From contig JBFWPN010000014.1 of NCBI GenBank assembly GCA_050249955.1, positions 65,608-129,607 on the forward strand: a DNA stretch of 64,000 nucleotides, in the 5' to 3' direction. The stretch is from CAVVIG01 sp050249955 (lineage in GTDB: Bacteria > Acidobacteriota > Vicinamibacteria > Vicinamibacterales > CAVVIG01). Positions 40,401-49,264 of this stretch are shown one piece after another. The translations under genes were made by a program, and so were the position numbers. Position 1 is the stretch's first letter. Each line of letters begins with the position of its first letter. The notes beneath the pieces are model-generated. The model had not been told where the DNA came from. It searched no databases and saw nothing but the letters and a program-made list of their open reading frames with translations.

Positions 40401-40494
40401 GGGGTTCGCCATCGGCCAGTTCGACCTGGTGAAGCCGTTCCAGCGGTCGCGCCAGGGCTGGATGTTCCAGTTCTCGTTCTCGCCCGGCTTCTAG
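37408..40494 (+). CDS. Outer-membrane fusion: gluzincin metalloprotease, TolB-like propeller, beta-barrel
   Basis: A 1028-residue exported protein. The signal region is SALVLLVLVAVAPPAWSQ. Residues 35-290 form a peptidase MA-like gluzincin with HELVH in DTDHVIGHELVHAFQFD (about 148-152) and the downstream zinc Glu in WFIEGMAEYLS (about 182). Residues 300-600 hold TolB-type propeller repeats (SISPDGKYLAFLS, NPTWSPDGTAICFTG, QPAWSPDGSRIAFATDR). The last 360 residues have the alternating strands of an outer-membrane barrel and end in FQFSFSPGF with a terminal Phe, the usual assembly signal. The arrangement suggests a protease tethered at the inner face of the outer membrane. A second start at 37423 (MPERAHSY) is possible. 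Confidence 0.85.
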   Translation: MPVRAMPERAHSYLLRSALVLLVLVAVAPPAWSQYFGRNKVHYKTFDFQILATEHFDIYYYPEEREGIDIAARMAERWHARLGHVLGHTLRGRQPLVLYASHVDFEQTNVIQGGIGEGTGGVTEPLRRRIVLPMAGPLADTDHVIGHELVHAFQFDITTTPGMQPGSGLAQLPLWFIEGMAEYLSIGSVDPNTAMWLRDAARKEELPSVEDLNDPEYFPYRWGQAFWAYVGGRWGDDTIRSMLDIGSQAGDPLVAIQQVLGLDDAQFSSDWHDAIRAAYGSVFEANTEPADVGTPLQTPRRGGGGELNIAPSISPDGKYLAFLSERSLFSIDLYVADAATGEVRHKLTSTATDPHYSSIQFIQSAGGWDHEGRRLAVATVTSGRPAVAVFDVESGDRVRDLVVADVDEVFNPTWSPDGTAICFTGMTGGLTDLFIVEVGTGDVRRLTRDAFAELQPAWSPDGSRIAFATDRFSSRLDTLDIGNYRLALLDPRSGDISPAPVFTSGKNINPQWGPNGESLFFIADRDGIPNVYRMSLPRGEVTAVTSVATGVSGITASSPAMSVASRTGTVAVSVYDDGKYEIYRVTPLAGATPALSPAGSAAALPPATGRRSDIDQVIANPVAGLPDADRAYETREYKSRLRLEALGQPTVALGASRYGAALGGGLSAYFSDMLGNRTLSTGLELNSGLTNNWSLKNTAAQVAYIDQSRRWNWGVVGGQVPYLSGGAQEFIASVDGEASLVDQLVINRQTERSAAGLVQYPFSRSRRLEFQAGASQISFDQVVQTRAYSLGTGQLLFDDTEEQSLGRSLTLGTASTALVFDSSVFGATSPVQGTRYRLEAAPTFGSISYTNLLADYRRYLMPAPFYTLAARVMHYGRYGSGAEDSRFFPLFIGYPNLVRGYDMYSINPDECGNDQTTACPAFDRLLGSRMLVANLEFRFPLLRPFTGTSGRMYGPVPAELAFFADGGVAWNRGQTPSVFGGSRDGVASAGVALRVNLMGFAIGQFDLVKPFQRSRQGWMFQFSFSPGF

Positions 40495-40503
40495 CGTGCT
40501 ATC

Positions 40504-40529
40504 CTTTCATCCGGCTATACGGATGAAAG
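40504..40529. promoter_or_regulatory. Operator-like inverted repeat overlapping the regulator's start codon
   Basis: CTTTCATCCG (40504-40513), six bases, then CGGATGAAAG (40520-40529): a perfect 10-bp inverted repeat. The ATG of the ArsR-methyltransferase gene (40523) lies in the right arm. The core ATC-N10-GAT matches the spacing of the repeat upstream of the metH-linked regulator. It could block transcription or translation when bound or folded. Confidence 0.65.
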
Positions 40530-41491
40530 CACAGGCCCCCACCATCCTCGACCAGCTCGCCTCGCTGGCAGACACGACCCGCAGCCGGATCCTCCTGCTG
40601 CTGGATGGCCAGGAGCTGACCGTCTCGGAACTGTGCACCGTGCTGCAGCTGCCGCAGTCCACGGTGAGCCGGCACCTCAAGGCGCTGGCGGACAGCCACT
40701 GGGTGGTGTCCCGGGCTGAGGGGACGAGCAACGTCTACGCGATGTCTCGCGAAGTTCTCGACACCTCGTCCCGTCGCCTCTGGTCCCTCGTGCGCGAACA
40801 GGTCGGGTCGACCGCGGCCGCCATGCAGGATCAGCGCAGGCTGCAGGCGGCCATGGCCGCGCGGCGCTCGAAGTCGGTCGAGTTCTTCTCGTCGTCCGCG
40901 GGCCAGTGGGACCGCGTGCGTGACGACCTGTTCGGCGACCGCTTCCACCTCGGAGCACTGGCCGCGCTGGCCAACCCGGACGCGACGGTCGGCGACCTGG
41001 GCTGCGGCACGGGACAGGTCGGGGCGGCGCTCGCACCGTTCGTCGAGCGCGTGATCGGCGTCGACAGTTCCGCGGCCATGCTGCAGGCCGCCCGCCGCCG
41101 GCTGCAGGACCACCGCAACGTCGAGCTCAGGCGTGGCGACATCGAGGCGCTGCCCATCGACGATGCGCGCCTGGATGTCGCGACGGTGATGCTGGTGCTT
41201 CACCACGTGCCGGAACCGGGACGCGCGCTCGCCGATGTCGCGCGCGTGCTGAAGCCGGGCGGGCGGCTCCTGCTCGTGGACATGCTGCCGCACGACCGCG
41301 AGAACTACCGGCAGCAGATGGGACACGTGTGGCTCGGCTTCTCGGAAGACCACGTGGATCGCCTGCTCGCCGAGGCAGGCTTCGAGCGGACCCGCGTGGT
41401 GCCACTGCCAGCCGACCCCAAAGCCAAGGGTCCCGCGCTCTTTGTGGCGACGGGACAGAAGAAAGTGTCGTTCGAACGTCAGACTGCGTGA
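40523..41491 (+). CDS. ArsR-type regulator fused to SAM-dependent methyltransferase domain (SahR-like), ahcY operon
   Basis: A 322-residue fusion. The winged helix occupies residues 5-80 with recognition helix LPQSTVSRHLKALADSHWV, sharing QSxVSRHL with the metH-linked paralogue. A linker with FFSSSAGQWDRVRDDLFG follows, then a class I methyltransferase fold with motif I in VGDLGCGTGQVGAALAPF (about 158-175), an acidic VDSS loop and the post-motif VLHHVPEPGRALADVARVLKPGG. It lies 17 bases upstream of ahcY. Because AhcY removes S-adenosylhomocysteine, a repressor that senses this compound through its methyltransferase-like domain fits well; this rests on the SahR precedent in Proteobacteria. 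An enzymatic role is not excluded. Confidence 0.85.
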   Translation: MKAQAPTILDQLASLADTTRSRILLLLDGQELTVSELCTVLQLPQSTVSRHLKALADSHWVVSRAEGTSNVYAMSREVLDTSSRRLWSLVREQVGSTAAAMQDQRRLQAAMAARRSKSVEFFSSSAGQWDRVRDDLFGDRFHLGALAALANPDATVGDLGCGTGQVGAALAPFVERVIGVDSSAAMLQAARRRLQDHRNVELRRGDIEALPIDDARLDVATVMLVLHHVPEPGRALADVARVLKPGGRLLLVDMLPHDRENYRQQMGHVWLGFSEDHVDRLLAEAGFERTRVVPLPADPKAKGPALFVATGQKKVSFERQTA

Positions 41492-41508
41492 CAAGGAGAG
41501 AGACGAGC

Positions 41509-43008
<1,500 letters not shown>

Positions 43009-43076
43009 CGCGAACGGGTCCACCTGGCGCTCGCGAACTGGCGGGCTGCGGGTGACCCCGGTCGACCGTTGACACC

Positions 43077-43109
43077 AGAGGCCCCCGGGGTTCACCCCGC
43101 GGGGCCTCT
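43077..43109 (+). terminator. Hairpin terminator after ahcY
   Basis: AGAGGCCCC (43077-43085) pairs with GGGGCCTCT (43101-43109), extended inward by CGGGG/CCCCG around TTCA with one bulged C. It lies 68 bases after the ahcY stop. Only a short T-run (CTTT) follows. Confidence 0.75.
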
Positions 43110-43292
43110 GCCTTTCCGGGAGACGGCTGGATTGTCCCCGGCGGGTACGCCAGTCCTGCGCAGATGACAGGCACACCCGAAGAGCTGTTCTGGTAAGCTA
43201 CGTCTTTCCAGTCAGTTAGCAGACAGGGATGCGGACGAGCCCGGGCACGCGGCTTGCGTCTGGCTGGATCGGTTCAAGGAGACGTGCCTCCC

Positions 43293-44297
43293 ATGCTGTC
43301 CAATCGACTCGCCTTTGCGGCCCTCGGCGTTACCTGCGTTGTCGCTGCGGCCGGGGGCAGCTACGTGGCGACCCGACACAACGCGGCCGGGTCGGGAACA
43401 CCGGTAGCGGCCACGTCGGGCGTCGATGCCGCGGTGGTGCCCGGCATGGCGACGGCTCCACGTGCCGTCGAAGAGACCGAGGCGGTCGTCACCAGCGAGC
43501 CTGCGAAGCCGGCTGCACCTCCCCAGGCCCCGAGGGCGGCGGCGAGACCGGTCCAGCCCCCCTCGAAGCCCGTGCGGCCACCGGCCAGTCGGCCGCAGCC
43601 GGAGACGCCGCCCCCCGCACGCGTCGAGCTGTCGCCGGTGGTCGCCCCTGAACACACCGACACGCTGCCGTCACTTCCCGCCCCGGTCGCGCCCGTGGTG
43701 CCGGCGCCTGTCGCGGCCCGCGACGAACGTTCCGCCGAGGCACAGGCCCCTGCCGAACCGGCGCGGGCATCCCTCGAAGAACTGACCGTGCCGGCCGACT
43801 CGGTCGTTGGCCTGCAGACAGAGACCACCCTCAGCAGCGAGCGCGCCCACGTGGAAGATCGGGTCGAGGCGCGCGTGGTTCGCGATGTGCGGGTGGGTGG
43901 TCGGGTGGCCATTCCAGCCGGCAGCCGTGCCCTGGGGTCGGTGGTGGTGGTCGAGCGCGGCGGCCGCGCACGCAATCGAGCGCGGCTCGGGATCCGCTTC
44001 CACACGCTGGCCCTCGCTGACGGGACGCGCATTCCCATCAGCACCGAAACCATCTACCGGTTTGGCAACGATCCCGCGAACGGCAGCGCCGCCAAGGTCG
44101 GCGGCGGGGCAGTGGCCGGTGCCATTCTCGGCGCCATCATCGGTGGCGGCCGCGGCGCGGCGATCGGTGCCGCCACCGGGGCAGCCGGCGGAGGCGCGGC
44201 GGTGATGTCTGGCGACCGCAGCGAGGCCGTCTTCCCATCCGGCGCGCAGATCACCGCGCGGATCGTGTCGCCCGTGGCCGTCACGGTCGAACCCTAG
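43293..44297 (+). CDS. Glycine-zipper envelope protein with Pro-rich linker
   Basis: A 334-residue protein. An N-terminal hydrophobic segment (LAFAALGVTCVVAAAGGSYVA) is a signal anchor or signal peptide. A long Pro/Ala-rich linker (about 40-165) should span the periplasm. Residues 165-260 form a compact domain (LTVPADSVVGLQTETTLSSE, VRVGGRVAIPAGSRALGSVVVV), and a glycine-zipper stretch (GGGAVAGAILGAIIGGGRG) precedes the C-terminal GAQITARIVSPVAV. No precise family is recognised; the order is like proteins that link inner and outer membrane. ATG 43293 is used, with AGGAGA about 12 bases upstream; a GTG nine bases earlier is an alternative. It follows the ahcY terminator, so it has its own promoter. 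Confidence 0.75.
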   Translation: MLSNRLAFAALGVTCVVAAAGGSYVATRHNAAGSGTPVAATSGVDAAVVPGMATAPRAVEETEAVVTSEPAKPAAPPQAPRAAARPVQPPSKPVRPPASRPQPETPPPARVELSPVVAPEHTDTLPSLPAPVAPVVPAPVAARDERSAEAQAPAEPARASLEELTVPADSVVGLQTETTLSSERAHVEDRVEARVVRDVRVGGRVAIPAGSRALGSVVVVERGGRARNRARLGIRFHTLALADGTRIPISTETIYRFGNDPANGSAAKVGGGAVAGAILGAIIGGGRGAAIGAATGAAGGGAAVMSGDRSEAVFPSGAQITARIVSPVAVTVEP

Positions 44298-44501
44298 CTC
44301 CTCCACTCGCTACGCACGAGACGGACGTCCGGAGACCAGCGCGTCGATGACGCTGCGGCTCCGCTAGGCCGATCCATCTTCCCGGTTCCACCGCCCCCGC
44401 CCTGGCGATTGCCGTCCCTCCTGCGGTATCCGGGGCATCCCACTTGCAGTTTCACCCTGCATACGCCGCGTCAGGCGGCCGTTCAAAGGAGTTGATGCTC
44501 G

Positions 44502-45071
44502 ATGCGAGGTGTGACGAAAGCACTGATCGTGGCCGGGGTTCTGGCCCTGCTGTGGGCCCCTGCTCAGGCCCGAGCGGAAGGATACGTGAGCCCGTTTGCG
44601 GGAATCACCTTCGGCAACAACCAGATGGAGCAGCACTTCATGTGGGGCGTGAATGCCGGCTACATGGGTGCCGGCGTCATTGGTGCGGAGCTGGATTTCG
44701 GGTGGGCTCCGAATGCGTTCGGTGAGTCCGTGGACAACCACGTCATGGACCTGATGGGCAACCTGATCATCGGCGTGCCGATCGGTGGTACCAGCGGGCC
44801 CGGCGTCCGGCCATATGTCACCGGTGGCCTTGGTCTGATCCAGTCGAAGATCGCCGCAGCCGGTTTCTCACCCGAGTACAGCACGCGCGACCTGGGCTTC
44901 AACCTGGGCGCTGGCGCGATGGGCTTCTTCAGCGATCACGTCGGTCTTCGGGGCGACGTGCGCTACTTCCGAACGCTCACTGACGACGGGAGCAGCCTCG
45001 ACAACGGGCTGGACCTGGACCTGGGGAACTTCGACTTCTGGCGGGCGTCCATCGGCCTCGTGATCCGGTAA
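44502..45071 (+). CDS. Small outer-membrane beta-barrel protein
   Basis: A 189-residue exported protein of the small 8-strand barrel type. The signal peptide is MRGVTKALIVAGVLALLWAP, with cleavage near ARAEG. The mature part opens with YVSPFAGITFGNNQ and shows alternating strands (VRPYVTGGLGLIQSKI, LGFNLGAGAMGFFSDHVGLRGDVRYFRTL), ending in FWRASIGLVIR. AAGGAG lies at a good distance before ATG 44502. The 204 bases upstream contain no gene. Such proteins are often abundant structural or adhesion proteins; no specific role can be given. Confidence 0.88.
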   Translation: MRGVTKALIVAGVLALLWAPAQARAEGYVSPFAGITFGNNQMEQHFMWGVNAGYMGAGVIGAELDFGWAPNAFGESVDNHVMDLMGNLIIGVPIGGTSGPGVRPYVTGGLGLIQSKIAAAGFSPEYSTRDLGFNLGAGAMGFFSDHVGLRGDVRYFRTLTDDGSSLDNGLDLDLGNFDFWRASIGLVIR

Positions 45072-45086
45072 CGCCCACGCACCCAC

Positions 45087-45128
45087 CCGCGCGGGACGAC
45101 AGGTCGTCGGGCCCTGAGTCCCGTGCGG
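45087..45128. terminator. Bidirectional terminator-like hairpin
   Basis: CCGCGCGGGAC (45087-45097) pairs with GTCCCGTGCGG (45118-45128) with one mismatch. A smaller ACGA/TCGT hairpin lies inside the loop. It sits between the convergent stops of the barrel gene (45071) and the small secreted protein gene (45135). No T-tract is obvious. Confidence 0.5.
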
Positions 45129-45134
45129 GCGTGC

Positions 45135-45554
45135 CTATTCGCAGAAGGGGTACACCGGGCAGATCGCCTTCTGCGCGGCACCAACGGCCCCTTCCTCGAC
45201 AATGCGGCTGCCGTCGTCACGGCGGGTCGAGGCGGCCACGACCTCGAACGCGAAGCGTTCGACAAGGGCGTCGACCTTCTTCATCCGTTCGGCGTCGAGC
45301 TTGTCCTGCACGACCCGCACGGCACCGGGCGACACGAACACCTCCATGTCGTCGATCACACCTTCAGCGGCGAACGCCCGCGAGTCCTCCAGCACCTGGT
45401 TCATGATCCCGCGCCAATGCCAGATGACCCTCGTGGCAACGTATGGTGTGTCTTCGCGGTCCTGCGCCTGGGACACCTGGGCGAACGCTGCCGCACCCAG
45501 CAGGAGCGCACCGATCACCGTTCGCAGGCCCGCCACCCGCATCCGAGCCCTCAT
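45135..45554 (-). CDS. Small secreted protein of unknown function
   Basis: A 139-residue exported protein. ATG 45554 overlaps the stop of the upstream SixA-like gene (ATGA). The signal peptide MRARMRVAGLRTVIGALLLGAAAFA ends near SQAQD. The mature part (TPYVATRVIWHWRGIMNQVLEDSRAFA, then DDMEVFVSPGAVRVVQDKLDAERM) ends with two Cys in ICPVYPFCE, possibly a disulfide. No family is recognised. Coupling to a cytoplasmic SixA-like protein gives no clear hint of function. Confidence 0.72.
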   Translation of the reverse strand: MRARMRVAGLRTVIGALLLGAAAFAQVSQAQDREDTPYVATRVIWHWRGIMNQVLEDSRAFAAEGVIDDMEVFVSPGAVRVVQDKLDAERMKKVDALVERFAFEVVAASTRRDDGSRIVEEGAVGAAQKAICPVYPFCE

Positions 45555-46015
45555 GCTGTCTCTCCTGGATCGAGTCGCCATATCTCCGTCCACGTCTCCC
45601 CGTCGTCGTCGGAGCGCAGCGCCACGGCTCCGTGCTGTGGAAAGCCCCCTGTCGAACCCGGCGCATCGCCAAGAAGGAGCGCCAGCAGCCGCGGCAAGTG
45701 CGGGTAATGTCCCGCGATCAGGATGTCACGCGGTTCGAACCGCAGTCGGTCCCTGATCCAGCCGGGGGGGTCGTCCGGCTGCAGGTCCCGGGTGGCGGAC
45801 AATGGCGCGAGGGCGTTGCACGCGCGCCAGTATGCCTCGGCGGTCTGCTTCGCGCGCAGCTTGCCGCTGTGCCACACGACGGCTGGCCTGGTGCCGAGCG
45901 CGGCCGCACGCGCGGCCAGGCGTGCCACCTCCTCGGCACCTGCTGGCGAGAGCGGTCGCCGGATGTCGACATCCGGGCCGACGGCCTCGCCATGATGAAC
46001 CAGGTACAGGTGCAC
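45551..46015 (-). CDS. SixA-like histidine phosphatase family protein
   Basis: A 154-residue protein of the histidine phosphatase superfamily, closest by eye to SixA, which dephosphorylates phosphohistidines of signalling proteins. The phosphohistidine motif reads LYLVHHGEA where RHG is usual: the nucleophile His is kept but the preceding Arg is His. The second-site residues LSPAGAEEVARLA, VVWHSGKLRAKQTAEAYW and the late catalytic His in LIAGHYPHLPRLLALL are present. The start is GTG 46015; a TAGCAT box ends 6 bases upstream on the minus strand and there is no Shine-Dalgarno sequence. It is coupled by ATGA to a small secreted protein gene. Confidence 0.85.
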   Translation of the reverse strand: MHLYLVHHGEAVGPDVDIRRPLSPAGAEEVARLAARAAALGTRPAVVWHSGKLRAKQTAEAYWRACNALAPLSATRDLQPDDPPGWIRDRLRFEPRDILIAGHYPHLPRLLALLLGDAPGSTGGFPQHGAVALRSDDDGETWTEIWRLDPGETA

Positions 46016-46062
46016 CGCTGCATGCTAATTGATAATGGCGTGCGGCGCGCCGCCGTGCAGCC

Positions 46063-46485
46063 ATGACCCCGATGACCTCGAATCAGGAGCCAGCCGACCT
46101 CGGCGTATGGCTCCGCCTGCTGGCGCTGCTGCTCGTGGCGTGGGAGCCGGTGGCGTTCGCCATGGTCGCGGCCGGCGCGACCAACGCCATCGGTGTGCGA
46201 GGGACCCCGGTGGTCCTGGTGCTGGTGGCGCGGCTGGCGGCCACCGCGCTCTGTGTTGCAGCCGGACGCGCGGTGCTCGATCGGCGCCCGTCGGCCCCGG
46301 CACTGGTGAAGGGCGCGCTGATCGCCTCGGCGGCCGTGCAGATCTTCGCGACGCTCACGCCGTTCTTCCCGAGCAACCGACTGCCGGGGCAGGCACCGTT
46401 CGTGGCGGGCGCCACCGCCATCTACTACGGCGCCTGGCTCGGCTACATGTGGCGCGCCCGCCGGGTCAGGGACATCTTCGCCTGA
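46063..46485 (+). CDS. Four-helix membrane protein (DUF2569-like)
   Basis: A 140-residue inner-membrane protein with four hydrophobic helices (WLRLLALLLVAWEPVAFAMV, VVLVLVARLAATALCVAAG, ALVKGALIASAAVQIFATL, FVAGATAIYYGAWLGYMW) and a short cytoplasmic C terminus WRARRVRDIFA. The topology and the TPFFPSNR and YYGAWLGYMWRARRV segments resemble DUF2569 proteins, whose function is unknown. It starts at ATG 46063 or three codons later. It diverges from the SixA-like gene across 47 bases and converges with the M28 gene, with a 6-base gap between stops. Confidence 0.75.
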   Translation: MTPMTSNQEPADLGVWLRLLALLLVAWEPVAFAMVAAGATNAIGVRGTPVVLVLVARLAATALCVAAGRAVLDRRPSAPALVKGALIASAAVQIFATLTPFFPSNRLPGQAPFVAGATAIYYGAWLGYMWRARRVRDIFA

Positions 46486-46491
46486 CGGCGG

Positions 46492-48225
46492 TCATCGAGT
46501 GCCCTTGAGCATCTCCTCGCGTTTCGCGCGGAACTCCGAGCCGGGACGCCAGGCCGGCATCCGGTCTGCCTCGGCGACACGGAAGCCGACCGCCAGGAAC
46601 ACCTTGAGATCTTCCTGGGCGCCGGTCAGGTCCCAGTCCGGCCGCACGACGTCGCTGGGCTGGTGATAGTCGCGCTCGTTCCATTGGGCCCGCACCTGCT
46701 CGCCGAACTCCCTGGGCTTGCCGAGGTATTCGATCCCCTCGTCCGGGTCGAGTGCCGGCACGCCCTGCTTGGCGAAGTTGAAGTGATCCGAGCGGTAATA
46801 GAAGCCTTTCTCCGGCTCGGGATCCGGCCGGATGAGCCGGCCCTGTTCGCCGGCGGCATCGCGGGCGTAGTCGTCCAGTTCGGACGCGCCGTAGCCGACC
46901 AGCGTCAGGTCGCGGGTGCGGCCGTGCACGTTCAGCCCGTCGATGTTGATGTTGGCGGCCGTCCGCGCCAGCGGATACACCGGCGTCACAGCGTAGTACT
47001 GGGATCCCAGGAGCCCCTGCTCCTCGGCCGTCACCGCCAGGAAGACCACCGACCGCCTGGGCCTGGCCGGCAGCTTCGTGAAGGCGCGCGCCGTCTCGAG
47101 GACCCCGGCAACGCCGACGGCGTTGTCCTTGGCACCGTTGTAGATCGTGTCGTCGTTCACCGCCGGCCCGACACCCAGGTGATCCCAGTGGGCGGAGTAC
47201 ACGACGTACTCGTTCTTCAGTTGCGTATCGCGCCCATCGAGGCGGGCGATGACGTTGCGCGACTCCACGGTCCGCAGCGTGTTCGTGATCGTCATGGAGG
47301 CACGAAGCCCCAGGGGCACCGGCCTGAAGTCGCGCGAGGCGGCCTGGGACTTCAGGGTGCCGAAGTCCTGTCCTGCGAGTCGGGTCAGTTCACGTGCGCG
47401 GTCGAGCGAGATCCAGCCCTCGATGGCCGGTCGGGCCATGTTCTTGTCCGGTGTGACGAGGTCGAACTGCTCGCCGACCTTGGACTGGACGACGCTGAAG
47501 GGGTATCCGGCAGGATCTGTCTCGTGCACGATGAGGGCACCGGCCGCCCCCTTCTCCATCGCGATCTCGTACTTGTAGGTCCAGCGGCCGTAGTAGGTCA
47601 TGGCGCGGCCGCCGAACATCTTCGCATCGAGCTGGGAGGCGTTGTCGGGATCGGGAACCGGCGGGTCGTTCACGAGCATGACGAGCGTCTTGCCCCGCAC
47701 GTCGAGCCCCTTGTAATCGTCCCATCCGTACTCCGGCGCCACCACCCCATAGCCGACGAACACGAGCTCCGAGTCCTTGATGGCCGCCGACTCGGCCACG
47801 TGCTTGGTCCAGGCCACCACGTCGTCCTTCCAGGCGAGCTGGATGGTCTGGCCGCCGTGGGCGATGGTGAGAGGGGCGGGCGTGGGCGTGATGCCGACGA
47901 GCGGCACCTTCTGGATGTAGGTCCCGTCGGTGTTACCCGGCTTCAGTCCCATGCGCCGGAACTGATCCACCAGGTAGGCCACGGTGAGATCCTCGCCTCT
48001 GGTGCCGGGGGCGCGGCCCTGGAACTCGTCGGACGCGAGAGTCTTCGTGTGCTCGAGCACGGCGCTCATGTCGAGATCGGGCAGGTCGCCGATGGCCGTG
48101 CGTACCACCGTGGGGGTTGGCCCTGGCACCTGGTCGGTTGCGGGTCGCTCCTCGCGCGTGTCGCACGCGGCAGCGGCAGTCAGCACAGCGGCGAGCGCAA
48201 TGGCCCTCTTCGTCATGCCCTCCAT
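46492..48225 (-). CDS. M28 family zinc metallopeptidase with PA domain, lipoprotein
   Basis: A 577-residue envelope peptidase. The N-terminal IALAAVLTAAAACDT has a lipobox-like A-A-C, so it is probably a lipoprotein. A protease-associated (PA) insert (about 150-260, with LVFVGYGVVAPEYGWDDYKG) lies before the catalytic part. All M28 metal positions are visible: His in YSAHWDHLG, Asp in GAKDNAVGVAG, the catalytic Glu pair in AVTAEEQGLLGS, Asp in NINIDGLNV, and His in RSDHFNFAKQG. The family contains aminopeptidases and glutaminyl cyclase-like enzymes; aminopeptidase is most likely. The start may be ATG 48225 or three codons later (MTKRA). Confidence 0.92.
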   Translation of the reverse strand: MEGMTKRAIALAAVLTAAAACDTREERPATDQVPGPTPTVVRTAIGDLPDLDMSAVLEHTKTLASDEFQGRAPGTRGEDLTVAYLVDQFRRMGLKPGNTDGTYIQKVPLVGITPTPAPLTIAHGGQTIQLAWKDDVVAWTKHVAESAAIKDSELVFVGYGVVAPEYGWDDYKGLDVRGKTLVMLVNDPPVPDPDNASQLDAKMFGGRAMTYYGRWTYKYEIAMEKGAAGALIVHETDPAGYPFSVVQSKVGEQFDLVTPDKNMARPAIEGWISLDRARELTRLAGQDFGTLKSQAASRDFRPVPLGLRASMTITNTLRTVESRNVIARLDGRDTQLKNEYVVYSAHWDHLGVGPAVNDDTIYNGAKDNAVGVAGVLETARAFTKLPARPRRSVVFLAVTAEEQGLLGSQYYAVTPVYPLARTAANINIDGLNVHGRTRDLTLVGYGASELDDYARDAAGEQGRLIRPDPEPEKGFYYRSDHFNFAKQGVPALDPDEGIEYLGKPREFGEQVRAQWNERDYHQPSDVVRPDWDLTGAQEDLKVFLAVGFRVAEADRMPAWRPGSEFRAKREEMLKGTR

Positions 48226-48281
48226 TCTGGCGGACCGTTCCCGATTCCGCCAAGGGCCGGCCGGGGCGGCGCGACGCGGGA

Positions 48282-48310
48282 TTGCAAAGCCGCCACCGCT
48301 GTCTTACAGT
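48282..48310 (+). promoter_or_regulatory. Predicted promoter, leaderless type, for the secreted protein/Ku operon
   Basis: TTGCAA (48282-48287), a 17-base spacer, TACAGT (48305-48310), then 8 bases to ATG 48319. There is no Shine-Dalgarno sequence. This is one of the two best-formed promoters in the window and should drive the downstream ku gene too. Confidence 0.62.
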
Positions 48311-48318
48311 CCGTGCTG

Positions 48319-49257
48319 ATGTCCCGCAGGTTCGTGTCCGGGCTTGCGCTCGCGTGCTCGGCGCTGGTCGCCGCCACCGAGGCCCAGCCCGCGCCGCCGG
48401 TACTCACGGCCGTCCTGTCGCGCGCGGCCACGTACGTCGAGCGGTTCGCGGATCAGGTCTCGGGCTTCGTGACCGCCGAGGCCTACGTCCAGGACGTGTT
48501 CCTGCCGGTGAATCGCTTCGGGGTGAGGCCTGGCGGATCCCGGCCGTACACGGGCCCGGTGCACCGGGAGCTGACCTCCGACCTGCTGCTCGTCCGACCC
48601 GTCGGCTCCGACGCCTGGATGCAGTTCCGGGACGTGACGGCGGTAGACGGCCGGCCACTGAAGGACCGCAACGACCGGCTGGCCAGGCTGTTCCTCGAAC
48701 CCTCCAGGTCGACCGCCACGCAATCCCGCAAGATCATGGAGGAGAGCGCGCGGTACAACATCGGCGACATCGAGCGAAACATCAACCTGCCCGTGCTCGC
48801 GCTCGTGGTCCTCGACCGGCGTGCCCAGCCCGGGTTCGAGTTCACCTACGCGCCCGATGGCAAGGCGGTGTCCCTGCCGGCTCGGGAGGCGTTCCGCCCG
48901 CCGGCCGACGCCCTGGTGGTCGCATTCACGGAGACGCAGTTGCGCACCCTGGTCGCCTCGCCGCAGGGTAAGAACCTGCGCGCGAGCGGGCACTACTGGC
49001 TCGACCGGGGCACGTCGCAGGTCTACATGACCGAGATCGGCGTCGACGACATGTGGCTCCGGGCGCAGATCTACGTGGCGTACGGGAAAGTCGACGGTAT
49101 CGACGTGCCGGTGCCAATCGAGATGTTCGAGCGCTACGAGAACAAGCTCAACGGCACCCGCGTGGAAGGGTCTGCCCGCTACGCGAACTTCAGGAAATTC
49201 ACGGTGGCTGTCGACGAGGACATCGCTCCAATCGACAACAAGAAGCAGGAGCGCTGA
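48319..49257 (+). CDS. Secreted protein of unknown function, upstream of ku
   Basis: A 312-residue exported protein. The signal peptide is MSRRFVSGLALACSALVAATEAQ. The mature part begins with a helical stretch (LSRAATYVERFADQVSGFVTAEAYVQDVF) and continues with mixed beta structure (ELTSDLLLVRPVGSDAWMQFRDV, GHYWLDRGTSQVYMTEIGVDD, MFERYENKLNGTRVEGSARYANFRKF). It looks like the secreted proteins of unknown function that are common in acidobacteria; no domain name is assigned. It is read from a leaderless-type promoter and is followed 7 bases later by ku, so a cytoplasmic repair protein shares its transcript. Confidence 0.82.
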   Translation: MSRRFVSGLALACSALVAATEAQPAPPVLTAVLSRAATYVERFADQVSGFVTAEAYVQDVFLPVNRFGVRPGGSRPYTGPVHRELTSDLLLVRPVGSDAWMQFRDVTAVDGRPLKDRNDRLARLFLEPSRSTATQSRKIMEESARYNIGDIERNINLPVLALVVLDRRAQPGFEFTYAPDGKAVSLPAREAFRPPADALVVAFTETQLRTLVASPQGKNLRASGHYWLDRGTSQVYMTEIGVDDMWLRAQIYVAYGKVDGIDVPVPIEMFERYENKLNGTRVEGSARYANFRKFTVAVDEDIAPIDNKKQER

Positions 49258-49264
49258 CACGACT

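Noticed and set aside
44298..44501. tRNA or small RNA gene in the gap before the small barrel gene
   Set aside because: No cloverleaf, T-loop GTTCGA signature or terminator was found; only a ribosome binding site for the barrel gene is evident.
46663..48318. Long in-frame extension upstream of the secreted protein at 48319
   Set aside because: Antisense to the M28 peptidase gene; the signal peptide starts at ATG 48319 behind a promoter.
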